NCBI GenBank assembly: GCA_905116865.2
Contig: CAJHNH020008432.1
Location: 496,401 to 560,400 of the forward strand
DNA: 64,000 bases
Direction: 5' to 3'
Source: Candidula unifasciata
Taxonomy: Eukaryota; Mollusca; Gastropoda; Stylommatophora; Geomitridae
The translations under genes were made by a program, and so were the position numbers. Under the pieces are notes generated by a model. It was not told where the DNA came from, made no database searches, and saw nothing but the letters and a program-made list of their open reading frames with translations. How positions within the stretch are numbered: position 1 is the stretch's first letter; each line of letters begins with the position of its first letter. Below, one piece after another: positions 1 through 11,800 of this stretch.

Positions 1-250
1 AGTGTTTGCGAAGCAAATGCCAATTTACAAAAATTAACTCAGACCGTACAACTGCAGATATGCACAAGAAGTGGATGAACAACCAGAAGTTTCCGCAAGA
101 TTTTACAGGCAGTGTTCGCGAAGCAAAGCAAAAGCCAGTTTACAAAAATTAACACTGACCGTACAACTGCAAATATGCATAAGAAGTGGATGAACAACCA
201 GAAGTTTCTGCAAGAGTTTGCAGCCAGTGTTCGCGAAGCATAAGTCAAAT
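1..250 (+). repeat. Tandem copies of the 3' part of SINE family A
   Basis: Two copies of a roughly 115-bp unit plus the start of a third. Each ends with a segment containing AACAACCAGAAGTTTC and AGTGTTCGCGAAGC. The same segment closes longer SINE-A copies elsewhere, for example at 12290-12505 and, reversed, at 48120-48400. The minus-strand reading frame over 39-311 comes from this repeat and is not a gene. Confidence 0.6.
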
Positions 251-1284
251 GCTTAAGGATTAATATTATTAGTGTACTGCTACAACATATAATTATACTA
301 TTAGTCAACAATTAATAAAGAGGCAAAGAGTGACTTACTGTGAGAGGTTAGTTAGTAAATTAAATATTATTTTCAGCCACTTACCTAGAGCTCCGAAATA
401 TCTTGACACAATTTATCCACAGTCTGGTTGCACCATTTATGCACAGTCAATATGGAAGCAATAGTTTTCTTCCAACACAAGATAGTTTGCACCTGACAAC
501 TGTCGATATTCTCCAGATATGGCTTCTAAATTACCTGTTTGTATTTTCCCTAAAAGTAAGATTTCTACATTTAAAGTAGAAAGTAGAAAAGTAATAAACA
601 GCCAGTTCCCCAAAATCTGAACTACTGACTAGAAACAGTGACACTGACACACACAACACAATACGACTGTCACCGGTGAATTAAAATTAAAATTGCTGTA
701 ATCTTACAACAAAGTATGAAAATCTTGTATATCCACTTTACAATATCCGCTTGTCGATTTGTAATACGAATACAATAAGAACACAGAAGTTTGTAAGCAT
801 ATTATATTGTCACACAATGCAACATGGAAATGCTTCAAGTAACCTATTTTCGAGGGGACTCAGCCAAAATGTATCGTGATTCTGTTGTTAGGCATTATTA
901 GAGAAGGCAGTAGTTGCATGGGTTAAATTGACTTTGGTTTTGATTTCTTTGCAGACTTTCACCAAAGGTTACCTGATCAGTTTTGTGAGGCTTCTACTGG
1001 GCATTGACTCTGAGAAAGGTTCTGGACATTTATCTAGCGTGAGTAGCCATGCAAGAACTTGCAAGGGACTGTAGTGAATGACTGTAAATAGTCAAGACAT
1101 GTTTAATCTGTGGGTATCTGCGAGACGCAAAAGAAAGTTGGATAGAAAGCAAGTGTGCAGAAAAAGAATAATGTCACAAGTTGAACAATAAAAAAAAAAA
1201 TCCGGGATGAAGTAGAATTGGCCATCAAAACTAAAAATATTTTTTTTTAAATTGAAAATCTGTAGGAATTGACAATATTCAAGC
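251..1284. other. No gene recognised
   Basis: AT-rich sequence without a convincing open frame, presumably an intron of the Slo-like gene whose 3' exons follow. Short A and T runs near 1188-1250 are the only structure seen. Confidence 0.4.
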
Positions 1285-1975
1285 TGAGGTCCTTAAGGCG
1301 GGTAAGGGGGATTCGATTGCTCAGAGCACTAGCTATTAGTACATTTACATATGGCTGTGAAAGTGGACCCTAACAGCTGAACTCGAAATGAAGATACAAG
1401 CATTTAAAATGCGATGTTTCAAAACAATTTCTTGGCCTATCATACAGAGACAACATTACAAACAAAGAGGTTTGCCATAGAATTATAACTGCTCGCTAGA
1501 ATAGTTGGTTAAAGCTGACTTCGCGGCGACCGGGTAACGAACTCCATGTGTTCCGGGTTCATGCCCTGGGGTGGGCAGAATAGTCACATTTCTCCCAGAT
1601 TTACGATACCTATCATGGAATCAAGGCCGACGGCTTGCGATATCCATAGTAAGGAGCCAAAGGGTTAACAACTTATGATTTCTGGATAGTTAAAAAAAAA
1701 TTATTTAGAAAAAAAAAAAACCCAGTGAAATGCAAAAAAATGCCTTGGTATGGACATGTAATAAGATCTAACGGCCTCTCAAAAACATTACTGCAGGGCT
1801 CATAGAGGGAAAGAGGAGAAGACGCAGACCAAGAAAGACCTTGTTACAGAACCTGACTGACTGGACAGGCCCCAGGCATGCCACCATGAAATCCATCGCA
1901 TCTGACTGCCTAAAGTGGAAAGAGCTGATCAGACAGTCAACAGAAACTGGTGATGTTACGGGATGATGATGATGA
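1285..1975 (+). pseudogene. LINE reverse-transcriptase C-terminus and 3' end, broken
   Basis: Around 1340-1500 the translation resembles the end of a non-LTR RT (LYGCESWTLTAELEMKIQAF-like). After an inserted SINE it resumes at 1750-1960 with a GHVIRSNGLSKTLLQG-like stretch, a K/R-rich GRPRK-like block and LTDWTG. This is the usual C-terminus of RTE/CR1-type LINEs. Stops and frameshifts make it a dead copy. Confidence 0.55.
1490..1648 (+). mobile_element. tRNA-derived SINE (family D), copy 1
   Basis: Carries an A-box-like segment (ATAGTTGGTTAAAGC) and a B-box-like GGGTTCATGCCC about 40 bp later, so the head derives from a tRNA. A second copy lies at 51003-51131 and shares GACTTCGCGG, GGGTRACGAACTCC and TATGGAATCAAG. 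It interrupts the LINE fragment around it. Confidence 0.6.
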
Positions 1976-2130
1976 TAGTAATACTGTTTGGGAGATGCAG
2001 GAGTACATAGGAATGAAGCAGCTGATTTTTCGGCTACAAAAGCGATAGCTATAGGAACAATTATGATAGATAAAGGAGACATTCTGAAAACCATTTATGA
2101 ACGAATGCTGATAGGAGAAATAAAGTTAGA
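1975..2130 (+). pseudogene. LINE RNase H C-terminal fragment
   Basis: One frame reads YCLGDAGVHRNEAADFSATK, matching the IPGHxGxxGNExAD block that ends LINE-encoded RNase H domains. A related degraded fragment lies on the opposite strand at 21740-22120. Confidence 0.5.
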
Positions 2131-2289
2131 TTGAATAACATGTGTAAGAATGTGTATACCTGGAATTAGGCGTGGATCCATAAAGAGAGGGACGTATGGG
2201 GGTAAAAGAACGATATGTGTATTATCAGTGTGCTATGAGAACAATAAACATTTCTACATTTAGATATTTGCAGCAACAAATTTTTTTGA

Positions 2290-2480
2290 AAATCAAAGAA
2301 TGAAATGGTTCAAGCATGAGAAGGTAGACAGACCAAACTGCATATGGGACGTTTTACGGCAGAACATCTGGGAGAAAGGCGATAGGAAGACCAAGAAAGA
2401 TATGCATAAATGATTTAGCAAAAACCTGCAAAAAGACAAACAAATCCATCACCCAAGTCATCCGAGAAGCGCAAGACAAA
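2290..2480 (+). pseudogene. LINE 3'-end fragment
   Basis: Translation in mixed frames gives RMKWF, GRPRKICINDL and IREAQDKYRQPRH, the C-terminal tail of an RTE-like LINE. The same tail, with GATACCAGGTTATAATCC on the reverse strand, recurs at 56230-56530. Confidence 0.45.
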
Positions 2481-2484
2481 TACA

Positions 2485-2745
2485 GACAACCACGACACTT
2501 AGCTACAACCTGGTATCAGTGAGACGACAAAACCACGACACTGAGCTACAGCCTGGTATCAATGAGACGACAAAACTACGACACTAGGGTTCAACCTGGT
2601 ATCAGTGAGACGACAAAACCACTACACTGAGCTACAACCTGGTATCAGAGACGATAAAACCACGACACTGAGCTACAACCTGGTATCAATGAGACGACAA
2701 AACCATGACATTAGCTACAGCCTGGTATCAGTGAGGCAACAGAAG
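2485..2745. repeat. About 40-bp minisatellite derived from a LINE 3' end
   Basis: Six imperfect units built on GACGACAAAACCACGACACT followed by GAGCTACAACCTGGTATCA. It lies directly behind the LINE tail and seems to be a tandem expansion of the element's terminal sequence. Confidence 0.75.
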
Positions 2746-2866
2746 GAAAAGATTGTTCAACATCTTGTAAAGGATATACAACAAACTAGCTATAAATTCT
2801 GACTTCTAACCCTTTAAGATTATATAGCTGACAATGATGTGTATGATGTTTCTATAATTGTCACAG

Positions 2867-5800
2867 ATCCGTGTGAGGAAGTCCACACTTCAGAGATTCC
2901 ACGAATATAAAGATCTATACTCCTGGTTGTGTTTGTCTACTGGAGAAGTCCCCTTTGCTATTTATCGAACGGAGCGAGTCGCAAAGGAAACTGATAAGGA
3001 AATGATTGCTCGAGTGTTTTACGGTGATGAGTTCTTTGATCTTGTCAATGAAAAGGTTGGTAAACGATTGTGTGGGATCTTTTAGCCCTTGTTAGTCAAA
3101 TTAGTCAAAGTAAATGTTTGTGTAAATATGAACATAACCACAGTCTTCACAGTCCTCTCCATGCTGGGGGCCGGGCGGGAGAGGCATTCCTTCTGGAGCA
3201 GTGGATCTCAGCCTTCCTAATGCCGCGATCATTTTATAGAGTTCCTCATGTTGTGGCGACCCCCAGACATACAACTATTTTCGTAGCTACTTCACAACTT
3301 CAATGAATATTTGTTTTGCTATGGTCTATGGCGACTCATGTGAAATGGTCGTTTGCCCCCCCCCCCCCCCCGCCCCCAAAGTTCGCAACCCATAAGTTGA
3401 AAATCGCTGCTTCAGGGACAAGCAAAGAAAAAAAAGGGGGTGGGTTGGGGAGGGGGGGGGGGACATTAAGCAGAAAACTGCCTTTGGAAAGTCAGTACAT
3501 TTGTGCTTCTACATAACATTCCGTTTTACTAATAATTTACTTCAATTTATAAATTTAAAAAAAAATTAACAAATTTGAAGTATTTATTAAACAAACCACA
3601 AGAACATTTTTGTTTTCCTGAGCAGTTTTTACATCTACAGTTAAAAATTGGATTAATATGATAACACATACATTTAATTATAGATTAACATATTCTCATC
3701 AAAATGAATATCCATATTTTCTGTTTACCTTGTTAAGGAATCTATTGTCCTCCTCTTTTTAATCACATTTTGTAATGTAATTTTAAAAAACAAGGAAAGG
3801 TTGGGGGGGGGGGGGTGTGTCTTGTCATATACTCAAGGGATGAGTGGTGGTCCTGTCATCTATTGAAAGGAGCATGGGGAGTCTTGTCATATATTGAAAG
3901 GAGCATTGGGAGTCTTGTCATATATTGAAAGGAGCATAGGGAGTCTTGTCATATATTGAAAGGATCATGGGGAGTCTTGTCATATATTGAAAGGAACATG
4001 GGGAGTCTTTTCATATATTGAAAGGAACATGGGGAGTCTTGTCATATATTGAAAGGAGCAAGGGGAGTCTTGTCATATATTGAAAGGAGCAAGGGGAGTC
4101 TTGTCATATACTGAAAGGAGCAATGAGAGTCTTGTCATATATTGAAAAGAGCAAGGGAAGTCTTGTCATATATTGAAAGGAGCAAGGGAAGTCTTGTCAT
4201 ATATTGAAAGGAGCAAGGGTAGTCTTGCCATATATTGAAAGGAGCATTGGGAGTCTTGTCATATACTGAAAGGAGCAAGGGGAGTCTTGTCATATACTGA
4301 AAGGAGCAAGGGGAGTCTTGTCATATATTGAAAGGAGCAAGAGGAGTCTTGTCATATATTGAAAGGAGCATGGGGAGTCTTGTCATATACTGAAAGGAGC
4401 ATTGGGAGTCTTGTCAAATATTGAAAGGAACATGGGAAGTCTTGCCATATATTGAAAGGAGCATTGGGAGTCTTGTCAAATATTGAAAGGAGCATGGGAA
4501 GTCTTGCCATATATTGAAAGGAGCATGGGGAGTCTTGTCATATACTCGGTGAAGACTGAGGTCTACCCACTGTGAAGCTGCACCTGTTAGCAATACCATT
4601 ATTTAGGTGTAGTCTTCTTCTTCAGCGATCTCTGGTCATGCGCATAATCCACTGTGGGTCATAAACTGGGATGTCTTTTCAAGGTCTCTTAGGTTTCCCC
4701 AAAGCTTAGTTGTCAGTTCTACTGGGTGTTGCCATATGTCGCTCCGCAGCTCCGCCAGGAGAGGACAGTCTTGCAGGACATGTTCTGGAGTCTGTTCAGC
4801 ACGAAGACACTGGCAGAGAGCTGTTTGGCTCATACCTAATTTATATGAGTGTTTATTGAGTCTGCAGTGTCCAGTGCGTAAGCGAAAAACTGTGACTTGG
4901 TCTGTTCTGTTCAAGTGCCTCAGAAAATCTTTTCCGTAGTCATAACCAGTGTTGTGTTTTTCCAGTCTGTTTCTGATTTTCTCTTAATGAGAGTTTTGAC
5001 TTCTGGAAAAGATAGTGGCTGGTAGGTCTGTAGTTTGTTACTGCCTTCCTTGGCTAAAGCATCTGCGCTTTCATTGCCTTTGATGCCACAGTGAGACGGA
5101 ATCCACTGCAAGTGAATTTCTGCCTTATTTGACAACATAGCAAGTTCCTGTGTTATACTTTGTAGTGTGCTGTCGGTAGGTTTGGACTCAAGGGCCTGTA
5201 CAGCTGACAGTGAGTCAGTGAGAAAAACTATCCTGCCTGCGGTGATTTGCAGATTGTTCATATACTGTGCTGCCATCAATAGAGCTGAGAGTTCTGCCTT
5301 GTAGTTAGAGCAAGTACGTCCGGTGGGGGCTGCTAGGGACACAGTAGTGGCATCTGGGTGTTTTATGTAGACACCTGCCCCACCATTCGTAGTTGCTTCT
5401 TTTGCTGATCCATCCGTGTAGATTCTTGTCCAGCTGTCCTGTGGGAACATGTTGTTGAGGTGTTCTATTGTGAGTGCTTTCTTCACTAAAGCGGGCTCAG
5501 CATCTTTGTTTCCCAGGTTCGGGATGGATGTTGACACATTGAGTGTCAATAATTTGGAGTCCCAGAGATCGAAAGATAGCTCTTCAGGTGTACATTGTTG
5601 GTTAAGTAGTGAAGAGAATGACTTTCCAAATTCCTTCGTTAGATGGTTTAGGCTTTTGCGCTTTATTCTGTTTTTTGTCCTGGCTGCCAATTTTTCGTGT
5701 AATGGGTGGTTTAACATTCTCTTCATTTTTCAGCATGTAGAATTGCTTTTGTCCTTCTTCTTTCTTCTAAGGGGATGATGTTGGCTGCCTTTTCCATTTC

Positions 5801-8800
5801 TACAATAGGTGTAGATTTTATGGCTCCCAGAATTGTACGCAGACTTCTATTTTGCGTTTTGTCTAGTATCTGTTTATTGGAATGGGCTGCTGTTATCCAT
5901 GACGATGATGCGTATTCGAGAGTTGGTCTGACTGTGCCGGTGTATACCTGCTTCAAGATACAACTGTCTGCTCCCCAAGTGGTGCCTGCCAATTTCTTCA
6001 TCACACCTTGTTTTCTCATGGCTTTTTTGTTAGTTTCTAGTATGTGATGTTTCCATGTCAGACGACTGTCAAGCTTGACTCCCAGGGAAGGTTGGAGTAT
6101 TGGAGCGTGGAACAGCATCATTGTTGAATTTTAATGTAAACTTTTCCTCCTTTGTAGACAATGAGAAGAGTGTTGCTACAGTTTTGTTCCTGTTTACTTC
6201 GAGGCCCCATTTGTTGGCCCAGTTTATGACACTATTCACACTTTCCTGGAGTTTTGATATAGCAGGTCCAATGAACTCAGAGGTGTACCACACAGCTAGG
6301 TCATCTGCATGAAGAGAATGTGATACATGTCTGGGTAAAGTTTGAGGTAGGTCGTTGATGTAAATCAGGAACAGGACTGGAGACAGTACACTACCCTGTG
6401 GTACTCCTGCTCTCAGCTTGAATCTGGGACTATGTGCTTCATCTAGTTTCACAGATGCCCGCCTGTGTGATAGGAAGTCTTGTATCCAGTAGTACATTCT
6501 GCCTCTTATTCCACTATGTAAGAGCTTTAGCATCAAGCCATCCTTCCATACTTTGTCAAAGGCCTTGGACATATCAAAAAAGACTGTGAGGGTTTTCTTC
6601 TTTTCCTGGAAGCCATTTTCTATGTCCTGTGTAAGGTATGCTACCTGGTCATCAGTGCTTCTGTGCTGTCGGTAGCCTGTCTGAGCGGGATCCAGTTTGT
6701 GATTGGTTTCTAGGAACCACTGAAGTCTGGTGGCTAGCACTCTCTCCATCAGTTTTGCGGGGCAGCTTAGCAGACTGACAGGCCTGTAGCTCTGAGGGTC
6801 CTTCTTGTCCTTGCCACTTTTGAGGATAGGGTGGATTATAGCATTTTTCCAGATATCTGGGACTCTGCCTAGTTTCCAGCTATAGTTGTATATCTGGAGT
6901 AAGATGTTTTGTGCTACTGGACCCATATGTTTGAGCATGTCGTTTGAAACTTCGTCTGGGCCAGGTGCCTTCTTTGACTTGAGTTTTCTCATTGCTCTTA
7001 GTAGCTCAGTTAGAGTGATGTCTGTCTCCATGCATGGCTCACAAGAGGCTTTTTTGAATATGGAGTTTATCCCATCTCGGACTGCTTTCTTTTGCTCCAG
7101 GGTTACTGAATATGAGCTTTCTTTCTCGTAGTTTCGGGCCATCAGAGTCGCTGCTTCCTTCCCTGTGAGTAGATTTCCTTCTTGTTGGAGAACTGTTTTT
7201 CCATGAGATGGGTTGTCATCATTAAGTGCCTTTGTCAGTCTCCACAATTTTGTGGTGTCTTTTTCCATGTTCAGAGAAGCAGTCTTTTCTTTCCAGGACT
7301 TTCTACACTGTAGGTTTCTTTCTCTGACATAGAGAGCCCTTGCTTTGTTGTGTTGCTTCACATGTTCGTCTGTTGGATCAGCTTCCATGCTATCTCTAGC
7401 ATCACAGAGCGAACCGTGAAGCACTTCCAGTTCTGGTGACCAATATGGCTTGTAATTGTGCCTCTTTCCTCTAGGAATGTTTTTTTTTTTGCTGCATTCA
7501 GTATGGCCTTGTTGAATTCTTGTGCATCTCTGTCAACCTTACCTGAAAGGCTGATTGCTTTGCAGTTTGAGTCTGCAAGTTCTTGAAAAAGTTTCCAATC
7601 TGCCTTTTTGTAGTTCCAGCTTGGTGCAGTATCTGGAGATTTTTCTATTTTAAGGCTGTTTATCAGAATCTTCACTGGCCTGTGGTCACTGCCTCCTAAC
7701 TGGTCGCACACCTGCCTAACAGATATCTTATGGATGTCGTCTGTTGCAAATGCTAGATCAGGTGTGCTTGTTGTGCGCCACCGTCTAGAGTAGTGCGTAT
7801 GCGGGTCATCAGGGTGATTGAGAAGGGTGAGACAGTTTGTGATTAGCCACTCCTCAAGATTTTCTCCACGAGCATCTAAACAGTCATAACCCCAGCTGGG
7901 TGAGTGACTGTTCAAATCTCCGATAATTAGCAAGTTGCTCTCTTGAACCTGTATAGCTTCAAGTTCGGTGGGGGGGGGTAGGTGGTGAGTAAATGTTGTA
8001 GACTGACATATTTTTATTTTTTAGTTGCAGCTGGACAGCAATGAATTCAGTATTCAGCTGGTTGGATCTATGTAGTTCAACCGCTGGTATTGAATTACGA
8101 ACCAGCGTGGCAACCCCACCTTTATGTCTATTTTCTCTGTCTTGGCGAAATATTTCATATCCTCTAATATGAAATCTTTTACTTGGGTTGAGGTGCGTCT
8201 CTTGAATGCAGATAACGTCGATTTTTTCTGCTCGCAGGCGTTCCTCTAGTTCTCTCTTTTTGTTAAATACGCCTTCGGCGTTCCACTGCATGATTACAAG
8301 TGGTGGAAGTGTGTCCTCGCAGTTAGAAGTGACACCCTGTCCTCCCCTAGCAATGCTGGAAGCCGCGGGGCTGTTGGTGGCTAAGGGTAAACCTATTTGA
8401 GATGTGAGAGCGAGTCCCGCTTTCACTTGATTGTTACCCAACGTGGTGGTACCACTATTGGATAAATATTTGCGCATGGCCATTGAGTTAACCGTATGTG
8501 TCGATTCCTCCCCACCAAATATATGGTTGACACATTCCGTTTCTGGGGACAGCTTTTATCGAGTTTGCTCTCTAGACAGTTGCAGTCCCCTGCTGACGAG
8601 ATTCTGTCTTCCCGAGTGGACCGCCGCGATCAAAACATTGCGAAGGCAGCGTGGTCGAGGCTGCCAAAACTATCGGTCATTATCCCGCCCCGACACAGCA
8701 CAACCACAATACACGCTGTTCCCACGAAAAACACATAATATCCTGCGTTGGAAATGCGCATAAAATAGCAGTCCATTATTATAGAACAGAATAATCCGAG

Positions 8801-11800
8801 AGAATTGACAGCCAGCGAAAATAAACACAGCTGCTGTCCGCCATTTTGAAAACGGAAGAGCATTTTTTTTTTTTTTTTCAATGACATGAATGTCTGGGCT
8901 GTGGTCACTATTTAGGTGTAGTGACCACAGCCCAGACATTCATGTCATTGAAAAAAAAAAAACTGTCCTTGTGGGTAAAACTACTTTCTCAGGGTAACAT
9001 AATCAAGAGGTGGAGACCAGCAGCTCTGCAGGAAGACAAGGACATATTAGATAAAGTAAGTTAGTCGTCATATGTTTTAAACTGTTTTAAACTAGTTGTT
9101 ATTAGTATTATTATTATTCTTACATTTTCAGCGAAAATCCAAATCCAACAAGGTGTTCAGTGGGGCAAGACAGAACTCTCTTGTGAATGGCTACCGGTTC
9201 TCTGCAGCCTGCAAATCCTCATCTGTTGACTTGGGCAGTCTGATCCGCAGCCGGCTGCAGTCTCTGGACATGACACAGGGAGACTACAGTCAGTATTGCT
9301 GAATTCTCTTTCTCTTTGATTTGATTTTCCTTGGAATTGCAACCTAAAATCCCCATGCTTGTTCCAGGGTCCATTTCTTGGTGAAATAAAATAGACCTAT
9401 TGCCCCTGATAACGTCATAAAAAGCGAATAAGGAATGTTTTGTTAAAATCAGATTTTGGCACTGAAGATGCATATACAGCAGCCTAGTCGTAAATCACAA
9501 CATAGTGTGCCAACCACCCTGTTGAATGTGTGAATGCAGAAGAAGTCTGAAATTGTGAAACACAGTGACTCAAAGAGCTACTTTTCATATGCAAATCCAA
9601 CAAAGTTTGTTTTTAGTCTGAATTCTCATCATGGACTCTGTACTGGAGTATCTGATAATATAATATATAAATTATTTAAATTACTTTCCAAGAGGACACA
9701 ACTCTGAAGATAAAATCAACTCACAAGAAAGAAACAGACCACTATATTTAGACTGCACACTGGACACAAACGACGCTGCAGCCATATGTACAAGAAATTA
9801 GGGAGTGTGGATCTAGAACTTTGCCCATGTGGACAGACTCCACAGAATACTGAATATGTGCTACTGACGTGGTCTCTACCTGCAGTAGAAGAATACCAGT
9901 TTGACCTGCTGGCATTCCAATGGACACCAAGCAGTATGGAACATTGGAAGACACTTGTCGCACTCCAGATTCCATGGAGAAGTGTGACCTTCTAGTCTGA
10001 AAACCACTGACAGGAAGAATGAAAAGAAGAAGAAATGCAATGAAATAATATTAGTTCACTTTTTATTCTTGTTATTTGTCTTCAGTATTCCAGACTTTAG
10101 ATTCCGTGCTGCAGATATCACCTGCCTCCATTAATTTATGGGACTGCCCTTCTCTTTCCGCTTAAAAAAAAAAAAAGGTAAAGTCGGGAGAAGTGAACCA
10201 GCGTCATTGCACTTGGTTATAAACCATAAGTGCTCTGCCAACAGTACGGACAGCTGATATGAATTTGTCCGCCTGTGTCGCCGTTCGCACGTAACTCCGT
10301 AGCTACAGCGACGTTTCTCCATTTACCCCAGAGTGTTAACTCTGGTACCCATTTCCTAGAGGCTGGGTGTACCCCGGGAACCGCCCGGTTTCGAACACCG
10401 GCTGTGGGCTGCAGCGAGTCGCAGCTGGATTTGAAAGCGAGTCTCCTATTGACTGCGCTAACGCGGCCCCGGATATTTTCTTCTTTCGTTCGCTGGAAAT
10501 AGATTATCTAAATCTGCAACTCTGTCTTTAGTTTTCGTATCTCTGCACCGTCTTTTTTCGGTCTGTCTCGTGGTACATTCGCATTTCCTTGTGTACATAA
10601 TTTTTGCTTCTCTGTTATCTGCAATTGCCTCTATATATTCCAGACATTGCAGTTTGTGATCTTTCATGCTGCCAGTTGAAAATTTTTTGTGACGTTTGCT
10701 CTTTTTTAATACTTTTGTGTTTTCAGGTGAAGTGAAAATTCGTCGCAACATCTTGTCATACGTCATTACAAATCCTTCTCCTTCAGAGAAACTCAGAGTT
10801 GGTGATATTATGTAAGTAGCAAACCTTCTAGGTTTCCTTCTTGTGTCTTTCATTGTTACTGTTGCATGTGTCATAGTTACTGCTGCACCTTGATAATTAC
10901 TATTGCATCTATTATAGTTACTATTGCATCTATTATAGTTACTATTGCATCTGTTGTAGTTACTGTTGTGCCTGCCATCGTTACTGTTGTACCTGTCATT
11001 GCTACTGTTGTGCCTGTCATTGTTACTTTTGTGTGTATCCTTGTTAATCTTGTGTATGTCATTGTTAACATTGTCTGTCACTGTCATCCTTGTATTTTTC
11101 ATCGTTTACCTTTGTGAATGTCATTGTTTTCCAAGTAAGTCATTATTATTGCTGCATTTGTCATGTTAACATTGCTTTACTCCATATCTAGCTCGTCACA
11201 CTGCTGCTATTGCTCCTCCTCATGCTCCTTCTTCCTTCATTTGCTGCTGCTGTTTCTCCTTCTCTCCATTCTCTGTCTTCTCTTGCTCTGCCAGATCTCA
11301 TCTCCTTTCTTCTCTTCCACTTTCTTTTAACTTTTCTACCACCCATTCTTTTCCCCGTCTCTTAATTTTGCTCATTACTTTCATATAGTAAGCCTTTAAA
11401 GAGAAATAACGATCATTATTATCTTTTTTATTTGTTTTAAGAATGAGAAATGGCCCGTCACACTCGGTTTTCTAACTTAAATTACCGTATTTGTTCCCTG
11501 TATAAGAAGATGGTATGTTTTCCAAAATTTCAAAGTTTAATAAGGTGGATGCCTTAAACACGGAATGTGATTATAAAATCTATTTCTTAATTTCCAGCTA
11601 ACAAATTACCCCCCCCCCCCCCAAAAAAAAAAAAAAAAAAAAAAAAAACTAGGGACCGTCTTATATACGAAACAATACTGTAAACTGTGTGGCGCATCCA
11701 CTGTGAAGGTTGGTGACAGTATATCCATTGCTGTCTTTGGAAATAATTACATAGCGGTGCCCCAATCTCTTCCACGGTGTAACTCAACCAGAGCTGGATT

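Larger units (their letters stand above)
4614..8908 (-). mobile_element. I/Nimb-like LINE, nearly full length, antisense in the Slo intron
   Basis: A 4.3-kb element on the minus strand with endonuclease, reverse transcriptase and RNase H in that order. It is bounded by the same 14 bp, TATTTAGGTGTAGT, at 4600-4613 and 8909-8922, read as the target-site duplication. Its 3' end is a short (GAA)n tail (4614-4625 on the plus strand reads CTTCTTCTTCAG). An RNase H after the RT places it in the I superfamily. No clear ORF1 is seen in the 430 bp before the endonuclease. The frame is broken several times, near 7950, 7420, 6090, 5725 and 4920. Two of the breaks lie near long homopolymers (G run at 7970, T run at 7481), so some may be assembly errors. 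Confidence 0.85.

Noticed and set aside
4736..4939. Plus-strand frame with Cys/Arg residues
   Set aside because: Antisense shadow of the LINE C-terminal Cys/His region.
8630..8939. Small membrane-like frames at the LINE 5' end, possible ORF1
   Set aside because: No ATG at the element start, no RNA-binding motif, and they run through the T tract.
10380..10475. tRNA gene on the minus strand
   Set aside because: Has A and B boxes but no acceptor-stem pairing, and is followed by the SINE body.
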